DNA of 64,000 nt. Source: CAMQRS01 sp964370645 (GTDB lineage: Bacteria; Bacillota_I; Bacilli_A; Erysipelotrichales; Erysipelotrichaceae). The notes below the pieces were generated by a model, which did not search any database, had not been told where the DNA came from, and saw only the letters and a program-made list of their open reading frames with translations. The position numbers and the translations under genes are program-made. Where the stretch lies: assembly GCA_964370645.1 (NCBI GenBank), contig CAYJJS010000004.1:1-64000 (forward strand), written 5' to 3'. Shown one piece after another: positions 54,481 to 63,315 of the stretch. Each line of letters opens with the position of its first letter. Within the stretch, counting starts at the first letter, position 1.

Positions 54481-55162
54481 ATTGTTCAATCCAACCTTTT
54501 TTATATTTCAAAGAAATATATCCAATACTTGCTACTACAAATGCACCTAGCGAGTCTACGATTAGATCTGACATTGTGTCACTTAGTGCTGCTCTTCCTA
54601 CAAATGGAGTTCCATCCTCTAATCCAAACTTTTGCATATTCAATCCCCACAATCCATCAAACACATATTCATAGACCTCCCAAAATACACCCAGTGTAAT
54701 TGCGAAGCAAAATGCAAATAATGCAACAAATAATGGGCTTAGTTGTATCGAAATCTTTTCAGATTTATTAAATAATGTAATTACGCTAAATCCCATTGCT
54801 CCAAGCATTCCTCCACTAAATGTATGTAAGAAAGCATCCCAATATTTAAAATTATAATAATAACTACGCACTTCCCCTAAGAAAATTGCGCCAAATAAAA
54901 ATAAGGCATATAAGATTAACATCCTTGAAGGAATACGAATAGACCAACTTTTTTCTAACCATCCGGGTAGCATCATGGCAAACACTCCCAAAATGCATTG
55001 TGCAATCATTAGCGTATAATGACTTTTAGTTGGTTGATTATTCGTTGCATCCACTACACTTTCTGGTGCGCGTATTACAAGTATGATTAATACCACAAGT
55101 GATATGAGTAAAGTTAAAAACACGCTTAAGGATACTATCTTTTGAACATTAAATTGTTTCAT
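54452..55162 (-). CDS. DUF2238/YjdF-like membrane protein
   Basis: A 236-residue protein with six or so membrane segments. WDAFLHTFSGGMLGAMGFS, FWEVYEYVFDGLWG and DTMSDLIVDSLGA fit the DUF2238 (YjdF-type) family. The histidine and acidic residues in these loops suggest a conserved core, but the function is unknown. It lies divergent from aldo-keto reductase copy 2. Confidence 0.8.
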   Translation of the reverse strand: MKQFNVQKIVSLSVFLTLLISLVVLIILVIRAPESVVDATNNQPTKSHYTLMIAQCILGVFAMMLPGWLEKSWSIRIPSRMLILYALFLFGAIFLGEVRSYYYNFKYWDAFLHTFSGGMLGAMGFSVITLFNKSEKISIQLSPLFVALFAFCFAITLGVFWEVYEYVFDGLWGLNMQKFGLEDGTPFVGRAALSDTMSDLIVDSLGAFVVASIGYISLKYKKGWIEQLYIRRKKQK

Positions 55163-55248
55163 CTATATTACCTCCATTTAATCTTAATTAAATTATACCA
55201 ATTTTTTCATAAAAAATGTATAATATTCTTGTTGTTAGAGGAGATAAT

Positions 55249-56361
55249 ATGAAAAAAAGAACTTACAAAACATCTAATGAAGAAGTATCTTTATTAGGAT
55301 TTGGTTGTATGCGTTTTCCTATGAATGAAGATGGTACAATCAATAAAAAAGAAACATTTAAAATGATGGATTATGCATATGAGCAAGGTGTGAACTACTA
55401 CGATACAGCATATCCATACATTAATGGAACGAGCGAAATTATCGTAGGAGAATGGTTAAGTAGCAAAGAACGTAGTTCTTTATATTTAGCGACAAAATCT
55501 CCAGTATGGGATTTGCATAGTATGGAAGATTTTTATGCGAAACTGAATGAACAATTAAGTAAACTACAAACAGAATATATTGATTATTATTTGCTACATG
55601 CGCTAGACAAATCTAAATGGGATCAAATTAATGCATTTGATTTAATTGCCCACTTAGATGAAGTAAAAGCATCTGGAAAGGTGAAAAAAATTGGATTTAG
55701 TTTCCATGATGAATATCCAATGTTTGAAGAAATCTTGAACAGCTACGATTGGGATTTTTGTCAGATTCAATACAATTATATGGACGTAGACTACCAAGCA
55801 GGTAAAAAAGGGTATGAATTAGCAAAGTCTAAAGGAATCCCTGTCATCATTATGGAACCAATCAAAGGTGGACAACTTGCAAATGTACCTCAAGAAATTA
55901 AAACATTATTCAATGAGGTTGCTCCACAAAAGAGTGACGCCTCTATGGCAATGCGCTTTGTGGGTAGTCATGAACATGTATTAACAGTATTGTCTGGAAT
56001 GAGCACACTTGAGCAAGTAAAAGACAATGTGAATACATTTCAAGACTTTGTACCATTTAGTGAAGAAGAATATACTGTCATTGAAAAAGCTCGTAAAATA
56101 TTTTTAGAAAGAGTGCAAGTGCTATGTACACAATGTGGATATTGCATGCCCTGTCCTTTTGGTGTAAATATCCCTAGAAACTTCACGATTTTAAATAACT
56201 CACACATCTATGATAACTTCGCAGGTGGTAAATCAAGATATTGTGACTTAAAGGAAGCCGCAGCACATACTTGTGTAGGTTGTCGTGTTTGTGTTGATAA
56301 ATGTCCACAACACATTGATATTCCTGAGAAATTATTACAAGTGAAAGAAGAATTGCAATAA
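55249..56361 (+). CDS. Aldo-keto reductase with C-terminal 2[4Fe-4S] ferredoxin part (copy 2)
   Basis: A 370-residue paralogue of copy 1 with the same architecture: GFGCMRFPM at the start, YDTAYPYING, then Cys293, 296, 299, 303 (CTQCGYCMPC) and Cys342, 345, 348, 352 (CVGCRVCVDKC). Start ATG 55249 is chosen because AGAGGAG precedes it; the upstream ATG has no RBS. TATAAT lies at 55219-55224. The pair flanks the cassette described in the findings. Confidence 0.88.
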   Translation: MKKRTYKTSNEEVSLLGFGCMRFPMNEDGTINKKETFKMMDYAYEQGVNYYDTAYPYINGTSEIIVGEWLSSKERSSLYLATKSPVWDLHSMEDFYAKLNEQLSKLQTEYIDYYLLHALDKSKWDQINAFDLIAHLDEVKASGKVKKIGFSFHDEYPMFEEILNSYDWDFCQIQYNYMDVDYQAGKKGYELAKSKGIPVIIMEPIKGGQLANVPQEIKTLFNEVAPQKSDASMAMRFVGSHEHVLTVLSGMSTLEQVKDNVNTFQDFVPFSEEEYTVIEKARKIFLERVQVLCTQCGYCMPCPFGVNIPRNFTILNNSHIYDNFAGGKSRYCDLKEAAAHTCVGCRVCVDKCPQHIDIPEKLLQVKEELQ

Positions 56362-56396
56362 AAGAAAACGCTACGAATTTGTAGCGTTTTTTATTT
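56362..56396. terminator. Bidirectional terminator
   Basis: AAAACGCTAC/GTAGCGTTTT with a T-tract, between the converging genes. Confidence 0.85.
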
Positions 56397-57273
56397 TCCC
56401 TTTGTAATACATATAATATGCTGCTAAGACTACAATTACGTACCCTATAAAACTATATACATCTGGAATTTGACCAAACACCAGATATCCATATAATGCG
56501 GAAATGATGATTTGTGAATAATCATAAATAGAGATCGATTTTGCTGGTGCACTCGCGTACGCGGCAGTTACTGCAAATTGACCCAAACTAGCAAATACCC
56601 CTGCTCCTAATAAATACAGTACTTGCGTACTACTCATCTCTGCATATTGTAAGAATACAAAAGGTGCTAATACAATACATGAGAAGGCACTAAAGAAAAA
56701 GACAATCGTGGTTCCTTTCTCACCTCTACTTGATAACAAACGTATCATCGTATATGCCATACCTGCTGACATTGCACCAAACACTCCGATTAATGAGGCC
56801 ATACTAGCTAAAGTTTCACTTGCTGGCATGCTTATAAACATACCTAGTAGTATTTGCGGGTTGATGACTAAAACACTCCCTAGAAAGGCTACAATGATCG
56901 CTGAAGCCTGCCATAACTTTATTTTCTCTTTCAAAATAAGGAAAGAAAAAATAATGACAAAAAAAGGTGTTAGTTTATTTATCATCGTTGCATCTGACAA
57001 TAATAAGTTTTCAATTGCATAAAAGTTAAACAGTACTCCCATTGTACCAAATGTGGAACGCAGCAGTAAAAATTTTAGATTTCCTTTTTGAATATGTAAA
57101 CCTTGACGTTTTTTTATAAGTACACCACCTGCTATTACGAAAGCAACCACATTACGAAATAAACTCTTCTGTAAAACTGGTACGTCTCCTGATAATTGCA
57201 CAAATAAACTCATTGTTGCAAAACTTAATGCAGACAATAAAATAAATATAATTCCTTTTGTTCTTTGATTCAT
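56371..57273 (-). CDS. EamA/DMT-family transporter
   Basis: A 300-residue protein with ten membrane helices in two EamA repeats (FATMSLFVQLSG in the first, LGQFAVTAAYASAPAKSISI in the second). It exports or imports small metabolites such as amino acids, nucleotides or sugars. The substrate is unknown. ATG 57273 has AGGAG at the correct distance. Confidence 0.85.
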   Translation of the reverse strand: MNQRTKGIIFILLSALSFATMSLFVQLSGDVPVLQKSLFRNVVAFVIAGGVLIKKRQGLHIQKGNLKFLLLRSTFGTMGVLFNFYAIENLLLSDATMINKLTPFFVIIFSFLILKEKIKLWQASAIIVAFLGSVLVINPQILLGMFISMPASETLASMASLIGVFGAMSAGMAYTMIRLLSSRGEKGTTIVFFFSAFSCIVLAPFVFLQYAEMSSTQVLYLLGAGVFASLGQFAVTAAYASAPAKSISIYDYSQIIISALYGYLVFGQIPDVYSFIGYVIVVLAAYYMYYKGKIKNATNS

Positions 57274-57344
57274 ATACATTCTCCTAATAACCTATTCTAT
57301 TGTACTCTTTTTCATTCAATTTACAAGAAGTATACACTACATAA

Positions 57345-57373
57345 AAAAAGAAATGCTTAACGCATTTCTTTTC
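57345..57373 (-). terminator. Terminator of hpf
   Basis: AAAGAAATGC..GCATTTCTTT stem with seven T on the minus strand. Confidence 0.85.
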
Positions 57374-57384
57374 ATTCCCCTAAT

Positions 57385-57909
57385 TTATACAGTTTCTAAA
57401 CAACCGTATCCTCCATCTTCTCTTTTATATACAACGGCAATTTCATTTGTCTCGTCATCGGTATATATAAAGAATGAGTGATTCAACATTTCCATTCTCA
57501 TAATTGCTTCATCAATATCCATCGTTTCCGGAGAAATAGATTTTGTACGTACAACATCTTGTGTATCTTCTTCTTCGTATTCTTCGTGCATGAATATTTC
57601 AGCCAATCCTTCTTTTCCTTTTTTCGATAATCTTGTTTTTTGTCTACGAATTTGATCTTCTAATTTATCAATAACCAAATCAATTGCTGCATATAAGTCA
57701 TCATGTGTAACCTCAGCTCTTAATACAACCATTTTCGTTGGTATAGTAACTTCTATCTTTTGCCCTAATCGATATACTCTAACGACTACATTTGCTATCG
57801 CATCTTCATCAATAATGAAGTATTTCTCTAAAATTGATAATTTATTCTCCACCTTTTCTTGAATAGCGGGTGTTACGCTTATATTCTTTCCATAAATTTG
57901 TACTTTCAT
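57385..57909 (-). CDS. hpf: Ribosome hibernation promoting factor, long form
   Basis: A 174-residue protein. The N-terminal S30AE domain (1-95, MKVQIYGKNISVTPAIQEKV) binds the decoding center, and the C-terminal domain (about 120-174, NHSFFIYTDDETNEIAVVYKR) joins two 70S ribosomes into 100S dimers in stationary phase. It has its own terminator. It is the last clearly core gene before the accessory region. Confidence 0.95.
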   Translation of the reverse strand: MKVQIYGKNISVTPAIQEKVENKLSILEKYFIIDEDAIANVVVRVYRLGQKIEVTIPTKMVVLRAEVTHDDLYAAIDLVIDKLEDQIRRQKTRLSKKGKEGLAEIFMHEEYEEEDTQDVVRTKSISPETMDIDEAIMRMEMLNHSFFIYTDDETNEIAVVYKREDGGYGCLETV

Positions 57910-58023
57910 ATCAAGTACCTCCTTCTAGTTACTTATATTATAAACAATACACATAAAAAAAATAAGTCTTTTAATCTTAAATTAATGGTGGTATACTTTA
58001 ATCATAGAGGAAGAATATGCATA

Positions 58024-58059
58024 AGAAAGCGATACCAATAAAATCGCTTTCTTTTTTTA
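58024..58059 (+). terminator. Hairpin terminator on the plus strand
   Basis: AGAAAGCGAT/ATCGCTTTCT, 10 bp with a 9-nt loop, then T7. No plus-strand gene precedes it, so it would end a very short transcript starting near a TATACT box at 57992-57997. Confidence 0.65.
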
Positions 58060-59193
58060 TTTATTCTCTAATGCTAAAAGTTCATGCACTCTGTTTTGAA
58101 TAAATTGTTCAATTGCCTTTAATCTCCTACTTGAAAGATTATAACTAGGGTGTTTATCAAACTTAAAGTAAATCATCTTTCTTAGCTTTTGTTTTTGTCG
58201 TTGTGTAATAAACTCTCTCGCTAAATCTAAAAAAGGAATATTATAATAGGACATCCTTGTTTTTGCATATGTATTTATGTTTTCAAAATGTTCAGGCATT
58301 CCGCATGAAATAATGATAATCCATTATCAAAAACAGGAGCGAATGCAATCGGGGTATTTGTTTCATTTTCCACTAGTAACCCAAAATTTCCATAATGTCG
58401 ATCTTGATTGCATATTAAAGAATCAAAAATAAGCATATCTACAAACGCATCATAAAACGTTGGATTTTCTTTTCTCAGGTACTCGCCAACTTCGTAAATA
58501 GGTGCGTTCTTAACAAAATCATAAATTTGTACATAGGAAACTTGTGGGCTTGTAAACAGCTCACAAGTAGAACAAATCTCTCTTCCATTTTGACAAATTA
58601 TAAGTGACATGGTCAATGCCCATTACCGTAGCAATTTGTGAGGCCTAAAATTCAGAATAAGGTTCAAAGCCAGTATTGATTCCACCGCTTGAACCACCTT
58701 TATACAAATAAATCGTGTTATGCTACCTTCTCTACCCTTTTCTCAACATCCCATTTGTTGTGAATTCTGGTGAAGAAGTAAACCCCTGAACCTTAACTCT
58801 TCCATAACCCGTATATGCAACTGATGCTAATGTTTTCTCAAAGGTATTTTCGTATAAATTATAATCAGAAAATGCCCCTTCAAAATCATTATCTACCACC
58901 CAATAACTATCATTTAATGATAAACCTTTACACCTTTTTATAATAGCAATAGTATCATTATGTGAAAGACCCATTTTAGCTAGTGAGCTATCCACAAATT
59001 CACGATTTTTAGGAATTACTCTTCTTTTTAACCATGACATAACACCTTCATCACTTAATACAAACCCGATTGGAAGCAAAGATATATAATTTGTGTTGAC
59101 ATTGACAATTTCACATCGTTGTCCTTTAATTCCTTCATCAATATATTTGAAAGTAAGTAAAGAATAATCAAATTGTTTAAGCGTAAATAACAT
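58057..59193 (-). pseudogene. Decayed HipA-like kinase gene
   Basis: One ancestral gene is spread over several fragments. It starts at ATG 59193 behind GGGAGAG. The first part (to 58732) keeps its frame and ends LRKG, then come in-frame stops at 58732, 58723 and 58645. A frameshift near 58585 and another near 58300 follow. Conserved pieces lie in order: YKGGSSGGINTGF, CSTCELFTS, the kinase loop CNQDRHYGNFG, the metal-site FDNGLSL and a C-terminal helix with QRQKQKLRKMIYFKF. This matches HipA-type kinases of Firmicutes, so the gene is dead though otherwise nearly full length. Confidence 0.85.
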
Positions 59194-59293
59194 AGTGTCT
59201 CTCCCTTCCACAATATACTGCATAATCCTACTACTATATTTAACTCTATTTACACTCGTTTTAAAATGGTAAAATCAACAACGATCAAGCAAC

Positions 59294-59320
59294 CAAAAAA
59301 GCACTTCTCGTGAAGTGCTT
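59294..59320 (-). terminator. Terminator of the truncated PG-binding gene
   Basis: AAGCACTTC/GAAGTGCTT with a 4-nt loop and T6 on the minus strand. Confidence 0.9.
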
Positions 59321-60209
59321 AATTTGTTAATTGTACATATACTTCATTTAGCTTATACCAAGTCGTGTTACCAACAATACCATCTGGCGTTAAGCCTAAT
59401 AAATTTTGAAAAGCTATGACAGCCGTTGCTGTTGCATTACCAAATATGGAATCTGCAACAATGTACGGTATAGATTTGTAATAAATAGAAATGGTTTGTA
59501 ATCGCTGTTGTACAAAAAGTACATCACTCCCACTACTTCCTACACGAATTAGTTGCCCTGGATAAGGTGGTAATCCAAGCGAAGGTGTATCCCCATTTTT
59601 AATTTCATCTGCGAGTGTAAATAGTGCTTTCCATGTCTCTTCTCCTACAATTCCATCTCCATCCAACCCTACGATGTTTTGAAAGATTTCCACTGCATTC
59701 TCACTTGCACTACCAAAAACACCGTCCTCAACTAATATGGGAATTGATGAATACACATTTCCAACCACATTTAGCGCCACTTGTACTTGCTTTACAACAT
59801 CTCCATTACTACCTAATCGAATAAAATAACCTGGATAGGCATCGACTTCTTCATCCGGAACGATGACACCCTCATAATCTGCATACTTAGAAAATATTAA
59901 ATTCCACGTTGTTTGTCCAACGATACCATCTTGTACTAATCCATATCTTGCTTGAAAAGACAATACACTGTTAAATGTTTGTTGTCCAAACTTACCATCA
60001 ATCTCATCAATATCCTTTACTTGTGCATCAAACTCAGAAATACATATCAACATATATTGTAAAAATTGTACTTCCACTCCGGAATCATTAAACTGCAATG
60101 GTGAGCCAGGGTATTGTCCACTTAAAAAACTGCTCGTAACCCCTAGACTTCCTAACTCTGCAAGTTTACGAACCGATACATACACATACGAAATTTTGTA
60201 CCATGCCAC
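59319..60209 (-). pseudogene. Spore-type peptidoglycan-binding protein, 5' part missing
   Basis: About 296 residues remain, holding three PG_binding_1 repeats (DGKFGQQTFNSVLSFQ, DGVFGSASENAVEIFQ and ADSIFGNATATAVIAFQ). The first codons, AWYKISYVYVSVRKLAELGS, match the linker that follows an earlier PG-binding repeat in longer relatives from spore formers, which carry an N-terminal SpoIID-like domain. No start codon with an RBS exists here; the GTG at 60209 is not credible. The frame instead runs on into the recombinase region. The gene is therefore cut, most simply by the element that starts at the recombinase. Its terminator is intact, so it may be functional after excision. Confidence 0.75.
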
Positions 60210-60228
60210 AATGACATACGGACACTTT

Positions 60229-61833
60229 TTAACTTTTTTCTGTGAAAGATAAATAATTTTCGATATTCACTTTTAGAAATACTTCAATATTCTTCTCTTT
60301 ATCGATTTCAATTTTCTCAACTAAATCATAGATCAATTCAAATGTAGGTGTCTTAAACGCGACAAATTTCTCAATGATTTCGCGACATTCTTCAAAAGAT
60401 GCTTTTTCATTTTCATTCTCTTTCTTCAAAATTGTTTTTTCTAACGCCTCTTTTTCCTTTTCTAATCGTTCTACCTTTTCATCATACTGTTTTATTAACA
60501 TGGTATATTGCCCGAGACTAATGATATCATTTAAGCGATCCTCATATAGTTTTAATATTATCTTTTCATTTTTTTTAATATCTTTGCTAAGCTCATCTAC
60601 TCTATTCTGAATATACCTATTCTCTTGACTTTTCAAATGAAGTACTTTCTTCATAAAATTCTCTTGATTGAATTCTTTCATGAAATTTTTTCCTATTTCA
60701 TGAAAATAATGCAATAGGTGTAATTCTAGTTTCTCATAACTAAACGAATGTGAACAACATACTCCATGCTTACTAAATCTTCGATAATATTCACATTGTC
60801 CATGAAAAGTAATTCCTTTCTTCAACTTTTTTTTATAAATAGTAATTGCATGTCCACAGTCTTTACACACTAATAAACCTTGAAATAAATGCTTTTTCTC
60901 CCCTTTAGAGCGAAATTTACTATTTTTATCTAAAGCTTTTTGTACTTTATTAAAAACATCAACACTTACAAGCGCTTCATGAGTGTTTTCAACTACATAC
61001 CATTCTTTCGGATCTGTAGCAATTATTTTTTCTGAATTATAGCTCAACTTTCGAAACCTACCTTGAATCATATGACCTAGATACATTTTGTCAGACAGTA
61101 TTTGCCTCACTGTTTGAGGGCGCCATATTCCAGTCCCCTTATTTAATTCTTCATTCTTTGATACGTAACGCTTACTATAAATAGAAGGAATAGGTACTCG
61201 GGCTTCTGTTAATCTTCTTGAAATAACTGTTGTTCCTGCACCACTACTCGCCCATTCAAAAATTTGTTTTACATATTTACTTGAAATTGGATCTGGGATT
61301 AGGCGCTTAGGATTGTTAGGATTTCTCTTATAGCCAAATTTCGGAAATGAAGCAATATAATCCCCTTTCTTCCTTTTTACATCAAATGTACTTCTTATTT
61401 TTTTTGAAGTATCTCTTAAATATAAGTCGTTCACACTAAGACGAATTCCGAGCATAGCATCTCCTACTAATGAATCATATCCATCATTAATTGCAATAAA
61501 ACGAACATTTTTTGTTAAGAAATATTCTTCAATATAAATTCCTGTTTCATATAATTCTCTTCCTAATCTTGATAAGTCTTTAACAATCACACAATTTATT
61601 GTTTCATTTTCAATGTCCTGTTTCAATAGTTCGAACCCAGGTCTATTGTAATTCGAACCAGTAAACCCATCATCACTATAATATTTACTTATGATAAGAT
61701 TATTAAACTTGGCAAATGATTCAATAATCATTTTTTGACTCTCGATTGAAGAACTTTCATCTCTATGATCATCTTCACGTGAAAGCCTAGTATATGCACC
61801 CACTAAATACTTTTTTCTATTGGTGCTTCTCAC
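60229..61833 (-). CDS. Large serine recombinase
   Basis: A 534-residue resolvase-type integrase. The catalytic domain (1-150) has Ser18 in GAYTRLSRED and YSDDGFTGSNYNRPGF. A recombinase domain follows, then a zinc ribbon (CKDCGHAI...QCEYY...GVCC, about 350-395) and a coiled coil (about 420-490). This is the TndX/TnpX and SpoIVCA type. It starts at GTG 61833 behind AGAGGGGG. Its stop lies about 20 bases from the cut gene, the position expected of the integrase of the element. Confidence 0.93.
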   Translation of the reverse strand: MRSTNRKKYLVGAYTRLSREDDHRDESSSIESQKMIIESFAKFNNLIISKYYSDDGFTGSNYNRPGFELLKQDIENETINCVIVKDLSRLGRELYETGIYIEEYFLTKNVRFIAINDGYDSLVGDAMLGIRLSVNDLYLRDTSKKIRSTFDVKRKKGDYIASFPKFGYKRNPNNPKRLIPDPISSKYVKQIFEWASSGAGTTVISRRLTEARVPIPSIYSKRYVSKNEELNKGTGIWRPQTVRQILSDKMYLGHMIQGRFRKLSYNSEKIIATDPKEWYVVENTHEALVSVDVFNKVQKALDKNSKFRSKGEKKHLFQGLLVCKDCGHAITIYKKKLKKGITFHGQCEYYRRFSKHGVCCSHSFSYEKLELHLLHYFHEIGKNFMKEFNQENFMKKVLHLKSQENRYIQNRVDELSKDIKKNEKIILKLYEDRLNDIISLGQYTMLIKQYDEKVERLEKEKEALEKTILKKENENEKASFEECREIIEKFVAFKTPTFELIYDLVEKIEIDKEKNIEVFLKVNIENYLSFTEKS

Positions 61834-61904
61834 TCTACTTCCCCCTCTATCATAATTAATCAGATAACCTATGCCTTATACATTACACATTGAAAACAAA
61901 ACTG

Positions 61905-62027
61905 TTAGACGTGCAAATTCGATTTTTGTTGTTTGAAGTACTTCACAACGTTTTCTTCCATCACTTTTTCTAACTCTTTTTTTGCCATTGAATGATTAAA
62001 TATAATTTTAAATTTTCTTTTATGCAT
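61905..62027 (-). CDS. Small basic protein upstream of recombinase
   Basis: A 40-residue open frame (MHKRKFKIIFNHSMAKKELEKV...). It has a very strong RBS, AAGGAGGATAGACT, before ATG 62027. It is basic and helical. It lies 71 bases before the recombinase gene, where excision or regulatory genes of serine integrase elements often lie. I do not recognise a named family. Confidence 0.6.
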   Translation of the reverse strand: MHKRKFKIIFNHSMAKKELEKVMEENVVKYFKQQKSNLHV

Positions 62028-62414
62028 AGTCTATCCTCCTTAATCAACTATTTAATTTGTTGTTATATTACTATATGATTCATTTTTTGATTTAGAATAT
62101 CTCAAATTATTACTTCTTATTAATCACCATTTCATTTATTAAATTATACTAAAAAATAACGCAGTCAATGTAACTACGTTATTTGTTTAATATCTTATTT
62201 TGTTTACCCAAATATTTACAATCAATCATCAAACCCCTCATTTATTTATAGGGCCTTTATTTCTCTTCTCATAATAAAATCAACCATTTCTAAGAACATT
62301 TACCTTAATAAGCTTACTTGGATATCATATGCTATAAACAATACAATTGTGATTATTTTTAATCACATAAAACGCTAATTTTGTCTATTATAAATATCTT
62401 TATGTTAAGAAATA
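62028..62414. other. Gene-free interval with one terminator-like hairpin
   Basis: About 390 AT-rich bases with no supportable gene. On the minus strand, AAATAACG..CGTTATTT followed by T6 (62152-62186) looks like a terminator. A TGTGATTA/TAATCACA hairpin without T-tract lies near 62350. Otherwise nothing is seen. Confidence 0.6.
62152..62186 (-). terminator. Terminator within the element
   Basis: AAATAACG/CGTTATTT arms with an inner AGT/ACT and a T-tract on the minus strand, distal to the small membrane gene. Confidence 0.6.
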
Positions 62415-62678
62415 TCATCCAAAAATCATAAAGAAAGTAAAAGTGATTAAAGTAAGATTAATGAAAATTAATTTTGGATACTCATTTTTTTTACTTTTGT
62501 TCATGAAGAAATAAGAAACGTTAAAATAAAACATCCATGTTATTCCTTGTAGTAAAAATGCTATTTCATTAGAAACATCGAAAAATGTAAAAGAAATAAA
62601 GAGTATAATAAATGATGCAATGGCTCCGTAAATAAAGCTATCACGAATTTCATTAGTAAGATGTGTATTAAATTTCAT
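62415..62678 (-). CDS. Small membrane protein, unknown function
   Basis: An 87-residue protein with three membrane segments (about 18-34, 40-58 and 66-87) and a charged loop NKSKKNEYPK. ATG 62678 is favoured because AAGGAGG lies 7 bases before it. It has no recognised family. Codon use is as AT-rich as the rest of the element. Confidence 0.65.
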   Translation of the reverse strand: MKFNTHLTNEIRDSFIYGAIASFIILFISFTFFDVSNEIAFLLQGITWMFYFNVSYFFMNKSKKNEYPKLIFINLTLITFTFFMIFG

Positions 62679-62746
62679 GATTGACCTCCTTAAATATATC
62701 ATTCATCGAATATTCTAAAGGCATTATTGAAATTGCCGTTCAGTTT

Positions 62747-62836
62747 TTATGATACATAACTGATGATAGCACCAATTATTCCTGTAACAAGCCCTATAAC
62801 ATCTCTAACACCCCTAATTTTGATCTACTATATCAT
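62747..62836 (-). pseudogene. Possible decayed small peptide gene
   Basis: AGGAG followed by ATG 62834-62836, then ATA and two stop codons, then an in-frame hydrophobic stretch RGVRDVIGLVTGIIGAIISYVS to a stop at 62747-62749. The hydrophobic, glycine-rich run with an RBS at its head suggests a lost short membrane or toxin-like peptide. It could also be chance. Confidence 0.25.
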
Positions 62837-62941
62837 AAAGTTGATGCTCCTATTCGTATTAATATTTACCACTTTTTATTTGTATTGAAGTATGTATAGC
62901 AACACATGTACTTAACACAATTGTTTTAACGTATTATTTTT

Positions 62942-63289
62942 TCATTCTCCTTCCGATTTGTTTTGGAATTCCTTTAAACCTTTAAAATTAAAATAATCTT
63001 CATATATATCAAAAAAGGTTAACATATTTGCTCGTTCTTCTTCTCTATCTTCATCAATATATTTCAATTCACTATTTTGCGTAGCTATATAGTACTCTTC
63101 ATATGTTGAATTATTTAGATCCGGTAAATTATAGTCTTGTTGCATAACTTCTAAATCATCTTCATAAAGCTTTTTGAATTCCTGCAGCGCATTCTCTCTG
63201 ATCGGTTTAATGTAAAAAAGATGTACACATACAACTAAGAGAAGTAATGAAACTAAAGTTATACCAATCATCTTTATATTTTTTTTCAT
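62942..63289 (-). CDS. Membrane-anchored small protein, unknown function
   Basis: A 115-residue protein. An N-terminal hydrophobic anchor (about 7-25) is followed by an acidic outside part. The motif LTFFDIYE near residue 90 recurs in the next gene. No lipobox Cys is clear. RBS GGGATAATGCT before ATG 63289. It is just downstream of the amidase-domain gene and probably in its operon. Confidence 0.65.
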   Translation of the reverse strand: MKKNIKMIGITLVSLLLLVVCVHLFYIKPIRENALQEFKKLYEDDLEVMQQDYNLPDLNNSTYEEYYIATQNSELKYIDEDREEERANMLTFFDIYEDYFNFKGLKEFQNKSEGE

Positions 63290-63315
63290 AGCATTATCCC
63301 TTCCTAGTTAATAGT

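Noticed and set aside
57859..58041. Plus-strand open frames over hpf and other minus-strand genes
   Set aside because: They have no RBS, no codon signal, and mirror the real genes on the other strand.
60206..60209. GTG at 60209 as the start of the PG-binding gene
   Set aside because: There is no RBS, the residues that follow are mid-domain, and the frame continues upstream into recombinase sequence.
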